From NCBI GenBank assembly GCA_937983105.1, contig CALKAM010000128.1, positions 1 to 10,200 on the forward strand: a stretch of 10,200 nucleotides of DNA, in the 5' to 3' direction. The translations under genes and the position numbers were made by a program. This document shows positions 1 to 7,548 of the stretch, piece by piece; the first letter of the stretch is position 1; each line of letters begins with the position of its first letter. The notes under the pieces are model-generated. The model saw only the letters and a list, made by a program, of their open reading frames with translations. It made no database searches and was not told the DNA's origin. This DNA is from Planifilum sp021793745 (lineage in GTDB: Bacteria; Bacillota; Bacilli; Thermoactinomycetales; DSM-44946).

Positions 1-17
1 ACGAAACGGATACTCAT
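1..17 (-). CDS. Possible 5' end of a divergent gene, cut by the window edge
   Basis: On the minus strand an ATG at 17-15 is followed by four more sense codons (Met-Ser-Ile-Arg-Phe) before the sequence ends. It is preceded by GAGGAG (complement of 26-31) at a spacing of 8 bases, which is a good Shine-Dalgarno arrangement. A divergent gene here would also explain why the region 18-179 has no convincing reading frame of its own. Only five codons are visible, so no function can be assigned and the call rests on the ribosome binding site alone. Confidence 0.3.
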
Positions 18-179
18 GGAAGTCACTCCTCGAAAAAGAAAATGCCTTCATACCCTTTCTTCACGACGAGGCGGGGTTCCTTTTTTCGAACCGTCAAGGG
101 AACCACAGAGGGAAAACGGTTCCATGGGTCGAATATTTGAGAAAACGATCTATTTTCCGCCTCGACAGGAGGGATGGGT

Positions 180-1790
180 GTGAAGAAAGGGTGGCGCTTG
201 GGGACGGCACTGCTGCTGGCCCTGGCCCTGATTTTATCCGGTTGCGGTGCATCGGGGGATTCGGAGAACCAATCCCGGCAGATCCTGAAGTTGAATTTGC
301 CCAACGGGGAACCCACTTCCCTGGATCCGGCCAAAGCCTTTGACGAGGAATCGATGGAAGTGGCCCATGCGCTTTTCGAAGGTCTGATGCGCCTCGATGA
401 AAAACATCAACCTCAGCCCGCGGTTGCTGAAAAGGTGGACGTTTCATCGGACGGTCTCACCTATACCTTCACGCTGCGACGAGATGTCAAATGGTCCAAT
501 GGCGAGCCCTTGACCGCCCACGATTTCGAGTACGCCTGGAAGCGAGTGCTCGACCCCGAGACTTCCTCCAGCGCGGCGTTTCTTCTCTATTTCATCGAAA
601 ACGCCGAGGAATACAATACCGGCAAGGCATCCGCCGATCAGGTGGGAGTGGAGGCAACGGATGACTATACCCTGGAGGTGCGCCTGAACAAGCCGACGCC
701 CTTCTTTCTGCAGTTGACCGCCTATACCGTGTATTATCCCGTTTATAAAGAGGGGCTGGAGGAGGATCCGACCCTCTATGAGAACGGGGCTTCCTATGTG
801 AGCAACGGTCCCTTCAAAATGGAGGAGTGGAAGCACGATTCCGCGATCAAGGCGGTTAAAAACGAGCATTATCGGGAAAAGGACCGGGTGAAGTTGGACG
901 GCATCGAATGGGTGATGGTGACCGATCCCGCTTCGGCCTATCAGATGTACAAAACCGGGGAACTGCATTCCGTGGGCCCGCCGCCGGATGTTTTGCCATC
1001 GCTGATTAAAAGCGGCGAAGCTAAAGTTTTGGACGGGTCGGGACTGGAATTTTTCCGATTCAACGTTGAGGAGAAACCCTTCACCAACAAAAAGATCCGA
1101 AAGGCGTTCGCCCTGGCGGTGAATCGGAAAGCGATCGTCGATCAGGTGGTTCAGGGGAATCAGCAGCCGGCCCTCGCCTATGTGGCCCCGGGGACGATGA
1201 CCCAGCTGGGGGATTTCCGCGACGGTCACGAGGAGCTGATTGCCGACAATCAGGTGGAAGAAGCCAAGCGTCTGCTCGAAGAGGGCATGAAGGAAGAGGG
1301 ATGGGACCGCCTGCCCACCGTCCGCTTGCTTTATAATGCCAATGAAAAGAACAAGTTGGTGGCCGAGGCCCTTCAGGAGATGTACAGGAAAAACCTCGGG
1401 GTCGAAATCAAACTCCAGAGCCAGGAGACCAAGGTGTTTTTCGATAGCCAGATCAACCGAAACTACCAGATGTCCCGTTCCAGCTTCCTGCCGGATTACA
1501 ACGATCCCTACAATTATCTGGAGAGCTTCCAGACGGACCATTCGATGAACCGAACCGGATGGAGCAATCAGAAATATGATGAGCTGCTGGAGAAAGCGGC
1601 CGGAGCAGCCAGTGAAGAGGAACGGGTGAAGCTGCTCCGGGAAGCGGAAGAGATCCTGTTGGAGGAGATGCCTGTCTTTCCGCTGTATTACTACAACAAC
1701 GTCATTGTGGAGTCGCCGAAGTTGAAAAACGTCCTTCGCCATCCGGTGGGTCCGCCCGATTACAAGGAGGCCGAACTCACCGATGGATGA
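180..1790 (+). CDS. Peptide ABC transporter substrate-binding lipoprotein (OppA/DppE-like)
   Basis: This is a solute-binding protein of the SBP_bac_5 family. It captures peptides outside the membrane and delivers them to an Opp/Dpp-type ABC permease. The 536-residue length is normal for the family. The N-terminus is a lipoprotein signal: Lys2-Lys3, a Leu/Ala-rich core, then the lipobox LSGC with Cys22 as the expected lipid attachment site. Family landmarks follow: EPTSLDPA near the mature start, an ALFEGLMR segment, VKWSNGEPLTAHDFEYAW, SNGPFKMEEW, and a segment around FTNKKIRKAFALAVNR. I place the start at GTG 180, because AGGAGGG (167-173) directly abuts the ATG at 174 but lies about 7 bases before this GTG. 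No permease or ATPase genes lie next to it, so it is either an orphan binding protein or its partners lie elsewhere. The exact peptide specificity cannot be read from the sequence. Confidence 0.93.
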   Translation: MKKGWRLGTALLLALALILSGCGASGDSENQSRQILKLNLPNGEPTSLDPAKAFDEESMEVAHALFEGLMRLDEKHQPQPAVAEKVDVSSDGLTYTFTLRRDVKWSNGEPLTAHDFEYAWKRVLDPETSSSAAFLLYFIENAEEYNTGKASADQVGVEATDDYTLEVRLNKPTPFFLQLTAYTVYYPVYKEGLEEDPTLYENGASYVSNGPFKMEEWKHDSAIKAVKNEHYREKDRVKLDGIEWVMVTDPASAYQMYKTGELHSVGPPPDVLPSLIKSGEAKVLDGSGLEFFRFNVEEKPFTNKKIRKAFALAVNRKAIVDQVVQGNQQPALAYVAPGTMTQLGDFRDGHEELIADNQVEEAKRLLEEGMKEEGWDRLPTVRLLYNANEKNKLVAEALQEMYRKNLGVEIKLQSQETKVFFDSQINRNYQMSRSSFLPDYNDPYNYLESFQTDHSMNRTGWSNQKYDELLEKAAGAASEEERVKLLREAEEILLEEMPVFPLYYYNNVIVESPKLKNVLRHPVGPPDYKEAELTDG

Positions 1791-1876
1791 TGGCTTTCGT
1801 CCCGCGGCGGCGCTGCGGGATCTTTGGTTTCCCTTCGGAAACAGGTAGATTTCCCCTTTGGAAGCGGAGGATGGGA

Positions 1877-2494
1877 ATGGATTGGAACCGGGCTTATGAA
1901 CATGGAGATTTTAAAAACTGGGACTTTGGCAGTGCTTCGCCGGAATTGGTATCCTTCATGGCAACCCGGGGTCTGCCGGCGGCGGGAAGCCGGGCGCTGG
2001 ATATCGGATGCGGAGGCGGGTGGGATTCGATTTTTTTGGCCCAATGCGGGTTTGCCGTAACCGGCATCGATGTTTCCCCCAAAGCGGTACAGCTGGCCAG
2101 GGAGCGGGCGGTGGAGGCAGGCGTTCAGGTGGATTTTCGACCGGGAAATGCCCTGGACCTGCCGGTGGAAGACCGCTCGATCGACTTGGCGAATGACCGG
2201 GGATGTTTTCATGTGATCCCGGAGGAGGACCGATTTCGCTACGCCCAAGAAGTGGAGCGGATTTTGAAGCCGGGTGGGCAATTGCTCCTCCGGGGTTGCC
2301 GGGAACTGTCCCCCGAGATGAAGAAAAGCATGGAAAAATCGGCGATTCCCATGAGCCCGATCACGGGAGAAGTCCTGGATCGGCTGTTTCCTGCAGAAGG
2401 CTTCCTGCGCGGCCCCGTTTTGCCGATCCGATTGATGGGTGAAAAAAGGCACGGGGGATTGCCGGGCAATATCGTCCTGATCACCAAGAGGTGA
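1877..2494 (+). CDS. Class I SAM-dependent methyltransferase
   Basis: This is a 205-residue methyltransferase with the Rossmann-type SAM fold. Motif I is ALDIGCGGGWDS (residues 40-51). The acidic residue that usually contacts the SAM ribose is Asp65 in GIDVSPKA. A motif resembling the post-IV region is ILKPGGQLLLRG. The opening, with WNRAYEHGDF and FGSASPELVSFM, resembles the TehB / thiopurine methyltransferase-like group, in which a WNRxY...PxxELV segment precedes motif I. The acceptor substrate is unknown. The frame is open back to 1787, overlapping the stop of the peptide-binding gene, but GGAGG at 1866-1870 sits 6 bases before ATG 1877, and this start places the family-like sequence at the N-terminus. 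It probably shares a transcript with the upstream lipoprotein gene (gap 86 bases) and ends at a strong terminator. A functional link between the two is not evident. Confidence 0.87.
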   Translation: MDWNRAYEHGDFKNWDFGSASPELVSFMATRGLPAAGSRALDIGCGGGWDSIFLAQCGFAVTGIDVSPKAVQLARERAVEAGVQVDFRPGNALDLPVEDRSIDLANDRGCFHVIPEEDRFRYAQEVERILKPGGQLLLRGCRELSPEMKKSMEKSAIPMSPITGEVLDRLFPAEGFLRGPVLPIRLMGEKRHGGLPGNIVLITKR

Positions 2495-2498
2495 CGCG

Positions 2499-2537
2499 AA
2501 AAACCGGATTGCGATCCCAGCAATCCGGTTTTTCATT
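2499..2537 (+). terminator. Rho-independent terminator after the methyltransferase
   Basis: A perfect 14-bp inverted repeat (2499-2512 with 2520-2533) has a 7-base loop and ends in a run of five T. It starts 5 bases after the stop codon. The A-run on the left arm could let it act on the other strand too, but no minus-strand gene ends here. Confidence 0.88.
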
Positions 2538-2628
2538 CTGCGGGATAAAAATCCCCGGGCGAAGCATGTTATTAATGATTTCTCAAGGAATGCGGATTCG
2601 ACATTACAGACAAGGAGTCCACGAGCCG

Positions 2629-3774
2629 ATGAAACGATTCACTCTATTTCTCTGCACCATCGCCCTGCTGGTAACCGGTTGCCAGGGAGGATCCGATCAA
2701 ACGATCCCGATGGATCGGCTGCAGAAGACCCGCCATCAAGGGGATTCCCGCAATACCCCGGAGCCGATCACTCCTTCGCCTGCGGGGAATAAGGTGCCCA
2801 TCGAGACGAACGGGTATTTGGAACCGGCCAAGGCCGAGAAGGATCGTCGGATTTTGAACGGTGTATCTCCCCACCTTTCCTATGTCAGCTTTTTCAGCTA
2901 CCGGGTGCGACCCGATGGAAGCCTGATCCCTCCCCGGAGCGAGGCCGCCTTGAATACCGCCCGGAAAAACCGGGCCCGTCCGATGATGGTGATTACGAAT
3001 TTCACCGAAGGCAATTTTTCACCCGATGTGACCCGCGCGCTCTTTACCCGCCCCGGGGCCCAGGAACGCTTGATCCGAAACGTGCTCCGCGTGATGCGCG
3101 AAAAGGGTTTCACCGCCCTCAATGTGGACTTTGAGCACCTCTATCCCGAGGATCGGGAGCGATATAACCGCTTCCTGCGGGCCATCGCCCCTCACCTGCG
3201 GCGCGAAGGATATCTCCTTTCCACCGCTCTGGCACCGAAGACGAGCGGGCTCCAGACCGGGGCCTGGTATGGCGGTCACGATTATGCGGAACACGGCAGG
3301 ATTGCCGACTTTGTCATCCTGATGACCTATGAATGGGGTTGGTCCGGGGGGCCGCCCATGGCCGTCGCGCCGATTCCTCAGGTCCGTCGGGTGTTGGATT
3401 ATGCGGTCTCCGTCATCCCCCGGGAGAAAATCATGCTGGGGGTGCCGCTATACGGCTATGATTGGACCTTACCCTACCGGAAGGGAGGCGAATTTGCCCG
3501 GAAAATCGATCCGGTAACGGCGGAGGAATTGGCCCGCCGGCATCAGACAACGGTCGATTACGACGAGACGGCCCAGGCTCCCACCTTCCGGTATCGGGAC
3601 GATCAGGGCAAGGATCACGTGGTTTGGTATGAGGACAAACGAAGCCTTCAGGCCAAGTTCGATCTCGTGAAGCAATACCGCCTCCGGGGTGTCAGCTATT
3701 GGGTGCTGGGGGATCGCTTCCCCGACAATTGGCGGTTGCTTCGGGAGCAGTTCCGCATTCGCAAGGCCGGATGA
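2629..3774 (+). CDS. GH18 (YaaH/YdhD-type) glycosidase, predicted lipoprotein
   Basis: This 381-residue protein has a glycoside hydrolase family 18 catalytic domain of the type in Bacillus YaaH/YdhD, which act on spore peptidoglycan. Residues 1-18 form a lipoprotein signal with lipobox LVTGC (Cys18), followed by a polar Pro-rich linker to about residue 60. The GH18 catalytic strand reads LNVDFEHL, with Glu169 as the expected acid and Asp167 two residues before it. MTYEWGW (from residue 232), GGPPMAVAPI and MLGVPLYGYDWTLPY follow, all typical of this subgroup, and the end reads GVSYWVLGD. YaaH relatives usually carry LysM repeats. None are visible here, and the lipobox would anchor the enzyme to the membrane instead. 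ATG 2629 is chosen because it gives the signal peptide; AAGGAG at 2612-2617 lies 11 bases upstream, which is rather long. It follows a strong terminator, so it needs its own promoter. Confidence 0.9.
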   Translation: MKRFTLFLCTIALLVTGCQGGSDQTIPMDRLQKTRHQGDSRNTPEPITPSPAGNKVPIETNGYLEPAKAEKDRRILNGVSPHLSYVSFFSYRVRPDGSLIPPRSEAALNTARKNRARPMMVITNFTEGNFSPDVTRALFTRPGAQERLIRNVLRVMREKGFTALNVDFEHLYPEDRERYNRFLRAIAPHLRREGYLLSTALAPKTSGLQTGAWYGGHDYAEHGRIADFVILMTYEWGWSGGPPMAVAPIPQVRRVLDYAVSVIPREKIMLGVPLYGYDWTLPYRKGGEFARKIDPVTAEELARRHQTTVDYDETAQAPTFRYRDDQGKDHVVWYEDKRSLQAKFDLVKQYRLRGVSYWVLGDRFPDNWRLLREQFRIRKAG

Positions 3775-3853
3775 GCCCGACCCGCCGTAAACTGGAAAAT
3801 TACTGTCCTCCCCTTCATCGCATACTAAACAAAAACCCGAGGAGGGAGTCCCT

Positions 3854-4312
3854 TTGCGCGATGGAGATATGGAGCAAATGGATGAGCGAATGCAGACCGA
3901 CGGCATGATTGACCGGGCCACGAGGAAGACGGATCAGGCGAAGGTCGAACTGCCCCATGTAGGGGAGGAGCGGGGTCCGACGCCCCGGATGGACGATGGA
4001 GCGGCGGAGGAGGGGGAGGCCCGCATGGAAGCGGCGGAGGAATTGGCCGATCCGGTTCCGGCGAAGGCCGCGGACGAGGGGGAGAAAAGGCGGCCGGATG
4101 CAGCGAGGGATGAAGGGGGCGGGTTAGGCACACTGGCGATCATTTTGTCGGTCCTTTCCTTGCTGTTGCTTCCTTACATTCTGGCCCCCGCCGGCATCGT
4201 GCTCGGCATCATCGGCAGCCGAAGGAATCGACTCGGATGGTGGGCGGTGGGCGTCGGTGCGTTGTCCCTCATCATCAATCTGGCTGCCGCTCCCTACCTG
4301 CGCCTTTACTGA
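3854..4312 (+). CDS. Small membrane protein with acidic N-terminal domain, DUF4190-like C-terminus
   Basis: This is a 152-residue protein of unknown function. Residues 1-90 are hydrophilic and very rich in Glu, Asp, Arg and Ala, with many Met at the start, and are probably disordered. Two hydrophobic segments follow: about 93-121 (TLAIILSVLSLLLLPYI, then PAGIVLGIIG) and 129-149 (WWAVGVGALSLIINL). A short SRRNRLG turn lies between them. The LGIIGSRR...WWAVGVGA pattern resembles the DUF4190 family of two-helix membrane proteins, but this is by eye only. The start is TTG 3854, with GGAGG at 3841-3845 and 8 bases of spacing. An ATG at 3869 is the alternative but has no matching ribosome binding site. 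It lies 79 bases after the GH18 gene with no terminator between them, so they may be co-transcribed. It converges on selB. Confidence 0.75.
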   Translation: MRDGDMEQMDERMQTDGMIDRATRKTDQAKVELPHVGEERGPTPRMDDGAAEEGEARMEAAEELADPVPAKAADEGEKRRPDAARDEGGGLGTLAIILSVLSLLLLPYILAPAGIVLGIIGSRRNRLGWWAVGVGALSLIINLAAAPYLRLY

Positions 4313-4324
4313 AACGAACGAAGA

Positions 4325-4355
4325 GAAGCCGTTTTCCACCGGGGAAAACGGCTTC
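4325..4355. terminator. Shared hairpin between convergent genes
   Basis: A perfect 13-bp inverted repeat (4325-4337 with 4343-4355) with a 5-base loop sits between the stop of the small membrane protein (4312) and the stop of selB (4390). On the minus strand it is followed by a T-rich but interrupted run (TTCTCTTCGTTCGTTTC). On the plus strand no T-run follows. It probably terminates selB and may slow plus-strand transcription. Confidence 0.6.
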
Positions 4356-4389
4356 GGACGTTAGAGCCGGCTGGATGAATCCGCTTCGA

Positions 4390-6282
4390 TCAGGGATGGA
4401 TCAGTTCCCGCAAATCCCCTCGACGTCGGGTAATACCCCTTTGATCCATAGTTTCCAGCAGGGGAACGAGGTATTTGCGGGACGCGGGGATCCGCTTCCG
4501 GATGTCGGCGATGGACTGGGGTCCCTCCCTTCGGATGGCCTCGGTTACCTCTTGGACGGCCGAGGCGAAAACCTCCTGGTGAAGCAGGATCTCCTCGGTC
4601 AGCGGAACGACGCATCCCTTACGGATCCAATACGGCCGCAGTTCCCTCCCTACTTCCGGAGGGAGGCCCGCCTCCTCAAGCAGGGTTTTCCAGCTTGGCG
4701 GGGTAACCCCTTCCTCCTTTAACCGTTGCAGCAGGCGACGGGCTTTTTCCGACCATTCATCGGGAATCCCGGGGTTGAAGGAGGAGAGGATGAGATGTTC
4801 CCCCGATTGCCGCAGGGTGCCTTTTGCCGACCAAAAATCGAATAATCGATTGGCTTCCCGGGTCGTCACACCCCGGAGAAAACGGGAAATGACCTCTGCT
4901 TTGGGCGCCCCCTCACGCATCGGGAATTTGCGGTGATATTCCTGGAGCCAATCGATCAATCGCTGCTCCGTATCCTGAAGATGACGGGCGGAGGCAACCC
5001 GGTCGAGCATGGGAAGGATCCGCCCCGCCTGTTCCAGGTTTTTCAGGGCGGCCTTTACCGCCGGCTCCGGTTCCGTCAGATGGCGGGCCAACTCCGTCGG
5101 GCCCTGCAAAAGGTGTTCTTGCAGCGATTCCAAAATGCGCTCCTCCAGCCCGGCGGAGAGACGTTGCTCGATGATCCGGGCGGATTCCGGGCGCACCTTG
5201 TGCTTCGGGGGATAGGGGTCGATCACCTCTCCGCCGCCGACGGTGGCGGCGGGGGAGGGACGTCGCAGAATAAAACGATCGCCCCTTCCCGCCACCACCG
5301 GTTCCCTTAATCGCAAAGTGACGAAGGCTTTCTCGCCGGGTCCCCATTCCTTTCGGTCGTACAGGATGAGTTCCGCCATCGTCTCGGCGGTCCCGATCAG
5401 CAGTTTTAACGGAGCCCGCTGTTTCAAGGTGAAGTTCAGATCGGGAAGGGATTCCACCCGGACGTCCAATCGCTCGGTCACCGACCAAGCACCGGATTCC
5501 GTCAGGGTTTGCCCCCGATACAGGTGGCCGGGATCCACCAGGGTCAAGTTGAGGGCCGCCCGCTGTCCGGCATGGACTTGGGAGACGGCTTCGCCGTGTA
5601 CCTGGAGCTGGCGTACCCGGACCCGCAGGTTTCCGGGAAGGATCTCCAACTCATCTCCGGCCCGGGTCGAACCCGACTGTACGGTTCCCGTCACCACCGT
5701 GCCGGCACCGCGGATTGTGAAAACCCGGTCGATGGGGAGACGAAACGCCCCCGCCGCCGGGCGGGGAGGCAACGCCTTCACCAACCGGTCCAGGGTTTGG
5801 ACAAGGGAGTCCAGCCCTTCGCCCGTTCGGGCGGAGACCCGGCAGATGGGCGCCCCTTCCAACACCGTGTCCTTCGTCAGCTGGCGGAGGTCCTCTTCGA
5901 TCAGCGGGAGCAGCTCAACGTCCGCCACATCCATCTTGGTCAAAACGATGAGTCCGCGGGGGATCTTGAGCATCTCGATGATTTGCAGATGTTCCCGAGT
6001 TTGCGGCATCACCCCTTCATCGGCGGCCACCACCAGCAGGGCCAGGTCAATGCCGGCCACGCCGGAAACCATCTGCCGGATGAATCGCTCATGGCCGGGA
6101 ACGTCCACGATCGATACCCGATACCCGGAGGGGAGCTGAAGGGGGGCAAAGCCCGGCTCAATGGAAATGCGCCGTTCCTTTTCTTCCTTCAGTCGATCGG
6201 TATCGATTCCGGTGAGGGCCTTTGTCAGGGCGGTCTTTCCATGATCGATATGTCCTGCGGTTCCCAAAACATAATGATTCAA
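4390..6282 (-). CDS. selB: Selenocysteine-specific translation elongation factor SelB
   Basis: SelB is an EF-Tu-like GTPase. It carries Sec-tRNA(Sec) to the ribosome and binds the SECIS hairpin in selenoprotein mRNA, so that an in-frame UGA is read as selenocysteine. The 630 residues match full-length SelB. GTPase motifs are G1 GHIDHGKT (10-17), a switch region ERRISIEPGFAPL (36-48), G3 DVPGHE (60-65), G4 TKMD (115-118) and G5 SA (150-151). EF-Tu-like beta-barrel domains follow, with a segment around RVFTIRGAGTVVTGTVQSG. The C-terminal third is Glu/Leu/Arg-rich and fits the tandem winged helices that bind SECIS RNA, ending in LETMDQRGITRRRGDLREL. The GISIE seen in many relatives is RISIE here. 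The start is TTG 6282, with GAAGGA (complement of 6288-6293) 5 bases upstream. selA and selD are not adjacent. tRNA-Sec lies 3.8 kb away on the same strand. Confidence 0.97.
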   Translation of the reverse strand: MNHYVLGTAGHIDHGKTALTKALTGIDTDRLKEEKERRISIEPGFAPLQLPSGYRVSIVDVPGHERFIRQMVSGVAGIDLALLVVAADEGVMPQTREHLQIIEMLKIPRGLIVLTKMDVADVELLPLIEEDLRQLTKDTVLEGAPICRVSARTGEGLDSLVQTLDRLVKALPPRPAAGAFRLPIDRVFTIRGAGTVVTGTVQSGSTRAGDELEILPGNLRVRVRQLQVHGEAVSQVHAGQRAALNLTLVDPGHLYRGQTLTESGAWSVTERLDVRVESLPDLNFTLKQRAPLKLLIGTAETMAELILYDRKEWGPGEKAFVTLRLREPVVAGRGDRFILRRPSPAATVGGGEVIDPYPPKHKVRPESARIIEQRLSAGLEERILESLQEHLLQGPTELARHLTEPEPAVKAALKNLEQAGRILPMLDRVASARHLQDTEQRLIDWLQEYHRKFPMREGAPKAEVISRFLRGVTTREANRLFDFWSAKGTLRQSGEHLILSSFNPGIPDEWSEKARRLLQRLKEEGVTPPSWKTLLEEAGLPPEVGRELRPYWIRKGCVVPLTEEILLHQEVFASAVQEVTEAIRREGPQSIADIRKRIPASRKYLVPLLETMDQRGITRRRGDLRELIHP

Positions 6283-6322
6283 GGGAGTCCTTCACCCTTT
6301 CCGGGATCTTTCGTAAAAAAAC

Positions 6323-6351
6323 TTGCAATCTGCATCAGAGGTTGTTATAAT
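6323..6351 (+). promoter_or_regulatory. Sigma-A promoter of tRNA-Gly
   Basis: A -35 box TTGCAA (6323-6328) and a perfect -10 box TATAAT (6346-6351) are separated by 17 bases. The -10 lies 41 bases before the tRNA, as expected for a short 5' leader that is trimmed off. No equally good promoter for selB is seen on the opposite strand of this 110-base gap. Confidence 0.78.
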
Positions 6352-6392
6352 ACTTATTGCATCGACCGAAAGACGGCGCAAAAACTTGCTAT

Positions 6393-6466
6393 GCGGATGT
6401 AGTTCAATGGTAGAACACCAGCTTCCCAAGCTGGAAACGCGGGTTCGATTCCCGTCATCCGCTCCA
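6393..6466 (+). tRNA. tRNA-Gly(CCC)
   Basis: A complete cloverleaf is visible. The acceptor stem GCGGATG pairs with CATCCGC. The D arm includes GTTCAATGGTAGAAC. The anticodon stem CCAGC/GCTGG encloses the loop TTCCCAA, so the anticodon is CCC and reads GGG codons. The T arm has the loop TTCGATT. The discriminator is T, and CCA is encoded at 6464-6466. It stands alone between selB (divergent) and the O-methyltransferase gene, with its own promoter and terminator. Confidence 0.96.
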
Positions 6467-6471
6467 AACAG

Positions 6472-6507
6472 AGACCGCTGCACGAAGGTGTAGCGGTCTT
6501 ACTTTTT
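6472..6507 (+). terminator. Rho-independent terminator after tRNA-Gly
   Basis: A 12-bp stem (6472-6483 with 6488-6499, one G-U pair) with a GAAG tetraloop is followed by TACTTTTTG. It starts 5 bases after the tRNA's CCA end. Its T-run ends only 13 bases before the next start codon, right at that gene's ribosome binding site. Confidence 0.8.
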
Positions 6508-6520
6508 GAGGAGGCTGATG

Positions 6521-7150
6521 ATGAACCAGGTCCAATATATTCGTTCGCTGTTTGCCCGGGAGGATGAGGTGCTCCGTTCCATCGCAGGCGGTTTGGCCGC
6601 CCGGGGGATGCCGCAGATTTCCGTTCCTCCCGAAACGGGGAAAACCCTGTACTTGTTGGCGAAGATGTGCGAGGCTCGGGATATCTTGGAAATCGGGGCG
6701 CTGGGAGGATACAGCACCATATGGTTGGCCCGGGCTCTGCCGAGGGAAGGGCGACTTCTTTCCCTGGAGTTGCGGGAGGAACATGCGGCCTACGCCCGGG
6801 AAAACGTGAACCGTGCGGGGGTGGGGGAGCAGGTGGAAATCCGCATCGGGGATGCGATGGAACTCCTCACGGCCCTGGAGGAGGAGGGCGCCTCCTTCGA
6901 CTTCCTTTTTATCGATGCGGATAAGGAAAGGTACACGGATTACTTGGAAAAGTCGATCCGCTTATCCCGTCCCGGTGCGCTCATTACCGCCGACAATGTC
7001 CTTCGGGGAGGAAGGGTTTGTGATGAATCCGATCAAACGCCCTCAACGGAGGCGATCCGGTTTTTCAACCAGACCTTGTCCCGGGATTTGCGGCTGGAGT
7101 CCATGATCCTTCCCGTCGGTGACGGGCTGGCCGTCTCCAGGGTGCGCTAG
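6521..7150 (+). CDS. SAM-dependent O-methyltransferase (family 3 / COG4122 type)
   Basis: This 209-residue protein fits the O-methyltransferase family 3 (PF01596), related to catechol and caffeoyl-CoA O-methyltransferases and to Bacillus YrrM/TrmR, which acts on wobble uridine of tRNA. SAM motif I is ILEIGALGGYST (residues 55-66). The metal-binding set of the family is present: Asp132 in FIDADK, and Asp158-Asn159 in TADNVL. The C-terminus IPVGDGLAVSRVR is typical. The substrate cannot be decided. A tRNA role is possible but is not shown by the tRNA next door. ATG 6521 is preferred: AGGAGG (6509-6514) lies 6 bases before it and only 3 before the alternative ATG 6518. The gene starts just after the tRNA-Gly terminator and has no visible promoter of its own, so read-through from the tRNA promoter or an unrecognised start must drive it. 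Confidence 0.88.
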   Translation: MNQVQYIRSLFAREDEVLRSIAGGLAARGMPQISVPPETGKTLYLLAKMCEARDILEIGALGGYSTIWLARALPREGRLLSLELREEHAAYARENVNRAGVGEQVEIRIGDAMELLTALEEEGASFDFLFIDADKERYTDYLEKSIRLSRPGALITADNVLRGGRVCDESDQTPSTEAIRFFNQTLSRDLRLESMILPVGDGLAVSRVR

Positions 7151-7172
7151 GACCCGGGGCCTGTTGATCAGC

Positions 7173-7415
7173 TTACGGCTGCCGTTTGAAACCCCGGGAG
7201 GTGAAGCGGTCCAGTTGCCGTGCAAATTTGGGAAAGCGCGCCTGGAGACGTTCGAGGAGTTTTTTGGCCAGCGGAGAGGTTTTTGACAGAAGATAAAGGC
7301 CGATCAATAAAAACAGAATTCCTTGCAAAAAAGGAGCTGCAAGTCCGATAATCCCGAGCAGAATAAATCCGAAGCCGAGAATGGTGGTCCAGATGTGTTT
7401 CACTCTTTTTTTCAT
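7173..7415 (-). CDS. Small two-helix membrane protein (PGPGW/DUF454-like)
   Basis: This is an 80-residue protein. A basic start (MKKRVKHIW) is followed by hydrophobic segments TILGFGFILLGIIGLAAPF and GILFLLIGLYLL, with a short break at Pro28. A basic amphipathic tail follows (KKLLERLQARFPKFARQLDRF). The layout of two helices split by a Gly/Pro turn, then a tail opening with SKTSPLAKK, resembles the small PGPGW and DUF454 membrane families, but the signature residues PGPG are not present here. The function is unknown. ATG 7415 has AAGGAG (complement of 7423-7428) 7 bases upstream, and a good sigma-A promoter lies further upstream. It converges on the O-methyltransferase gene with a 22-base gap and no clear terminator between them. 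Confidence 0.8.
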   Translation of the reverse strand: MKKRVKHIWTTILGFGFILLGIIGLAAPFLQGILFLLIGLYLLSKTSPLAKKLLERLQARFPKFARQLDRFTSRGFKRQP

Positions 7416-7452
7416 GTGATAGCTCCTTCGATTTGGATCGGTACCATAACTC

Positions 7453-7482
7453 AGTATAACCTTAGACCGGACGGAATATCAA
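7453..7482 (-). promoter_or_regulatory. Sigma-A promoter of the small membrane protein gene
   Basis: On the minus strand a -35 box TTGATA (complement of 7477-7482) and a -10 box TATACT (complement of 7453-7458) are separated by 18 bases. The -10 is about 38 bases upstream of the ATG. Confidence 0.6.
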
Positions 7483-7548
7483 TTGGAGGAATCGGAGGAG
7501 AAAAAGCGGGTGCGATGTTTGTCGGCTTTTGCCCCCGGATCGGGTAAG

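Noticed and set aside
88..122. GAACCGT / ACGGTTC inverted repeat upstream of the peptide-binding gene
   Set aside because: It is only 7 bp with a 21-base loop and no T-run, which is within chance, and no convincing promoter could be paired with it.
444..1742. Long open frame of 432 codons antisense to the peptide-binding protein
   Set aside because: It is a shadow frame that mirrors the real gene. Its translation is His/Leu/Ile-rich without domain logic, and the sense strand has a complete family match and a ribosome binding site.
1787..1876. N-terminal extension of the SAM methyltransferase back to an ATG overlapping the previous stop codon
   Set aside because: The extra 30 residues are Arg/Pro/Phe-rich and unlike the family, and there is no ribosome binding site at 1787. 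ATG 1877 has GGAGG at ideal spacing.
4315..4392. UGA at the end of selB considered as a possible selenocysteine codon with read-through
   Set aside because: The protein already has full SelB length with the expected C-terminal winged helix, and the downstream hairpin is a terminator-like stem about 35 bases away without SECIS features I can recognise.
5243..6402. Two plus-strand frames of about 300 codons opposite selB
   Set aside because: They are antisense shadows of selB, with Arg/Pro/Ser-rich or His/Gly/Gln-rich translations and no start signals.
7153..7198. CCCGGGG / CCCCGGG inverted repeat at the convergent gene ends
   Set aside because: A loop of 32 bases and no T-run on either side make a terminator unlikely. 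It lies partly inside the coding region.
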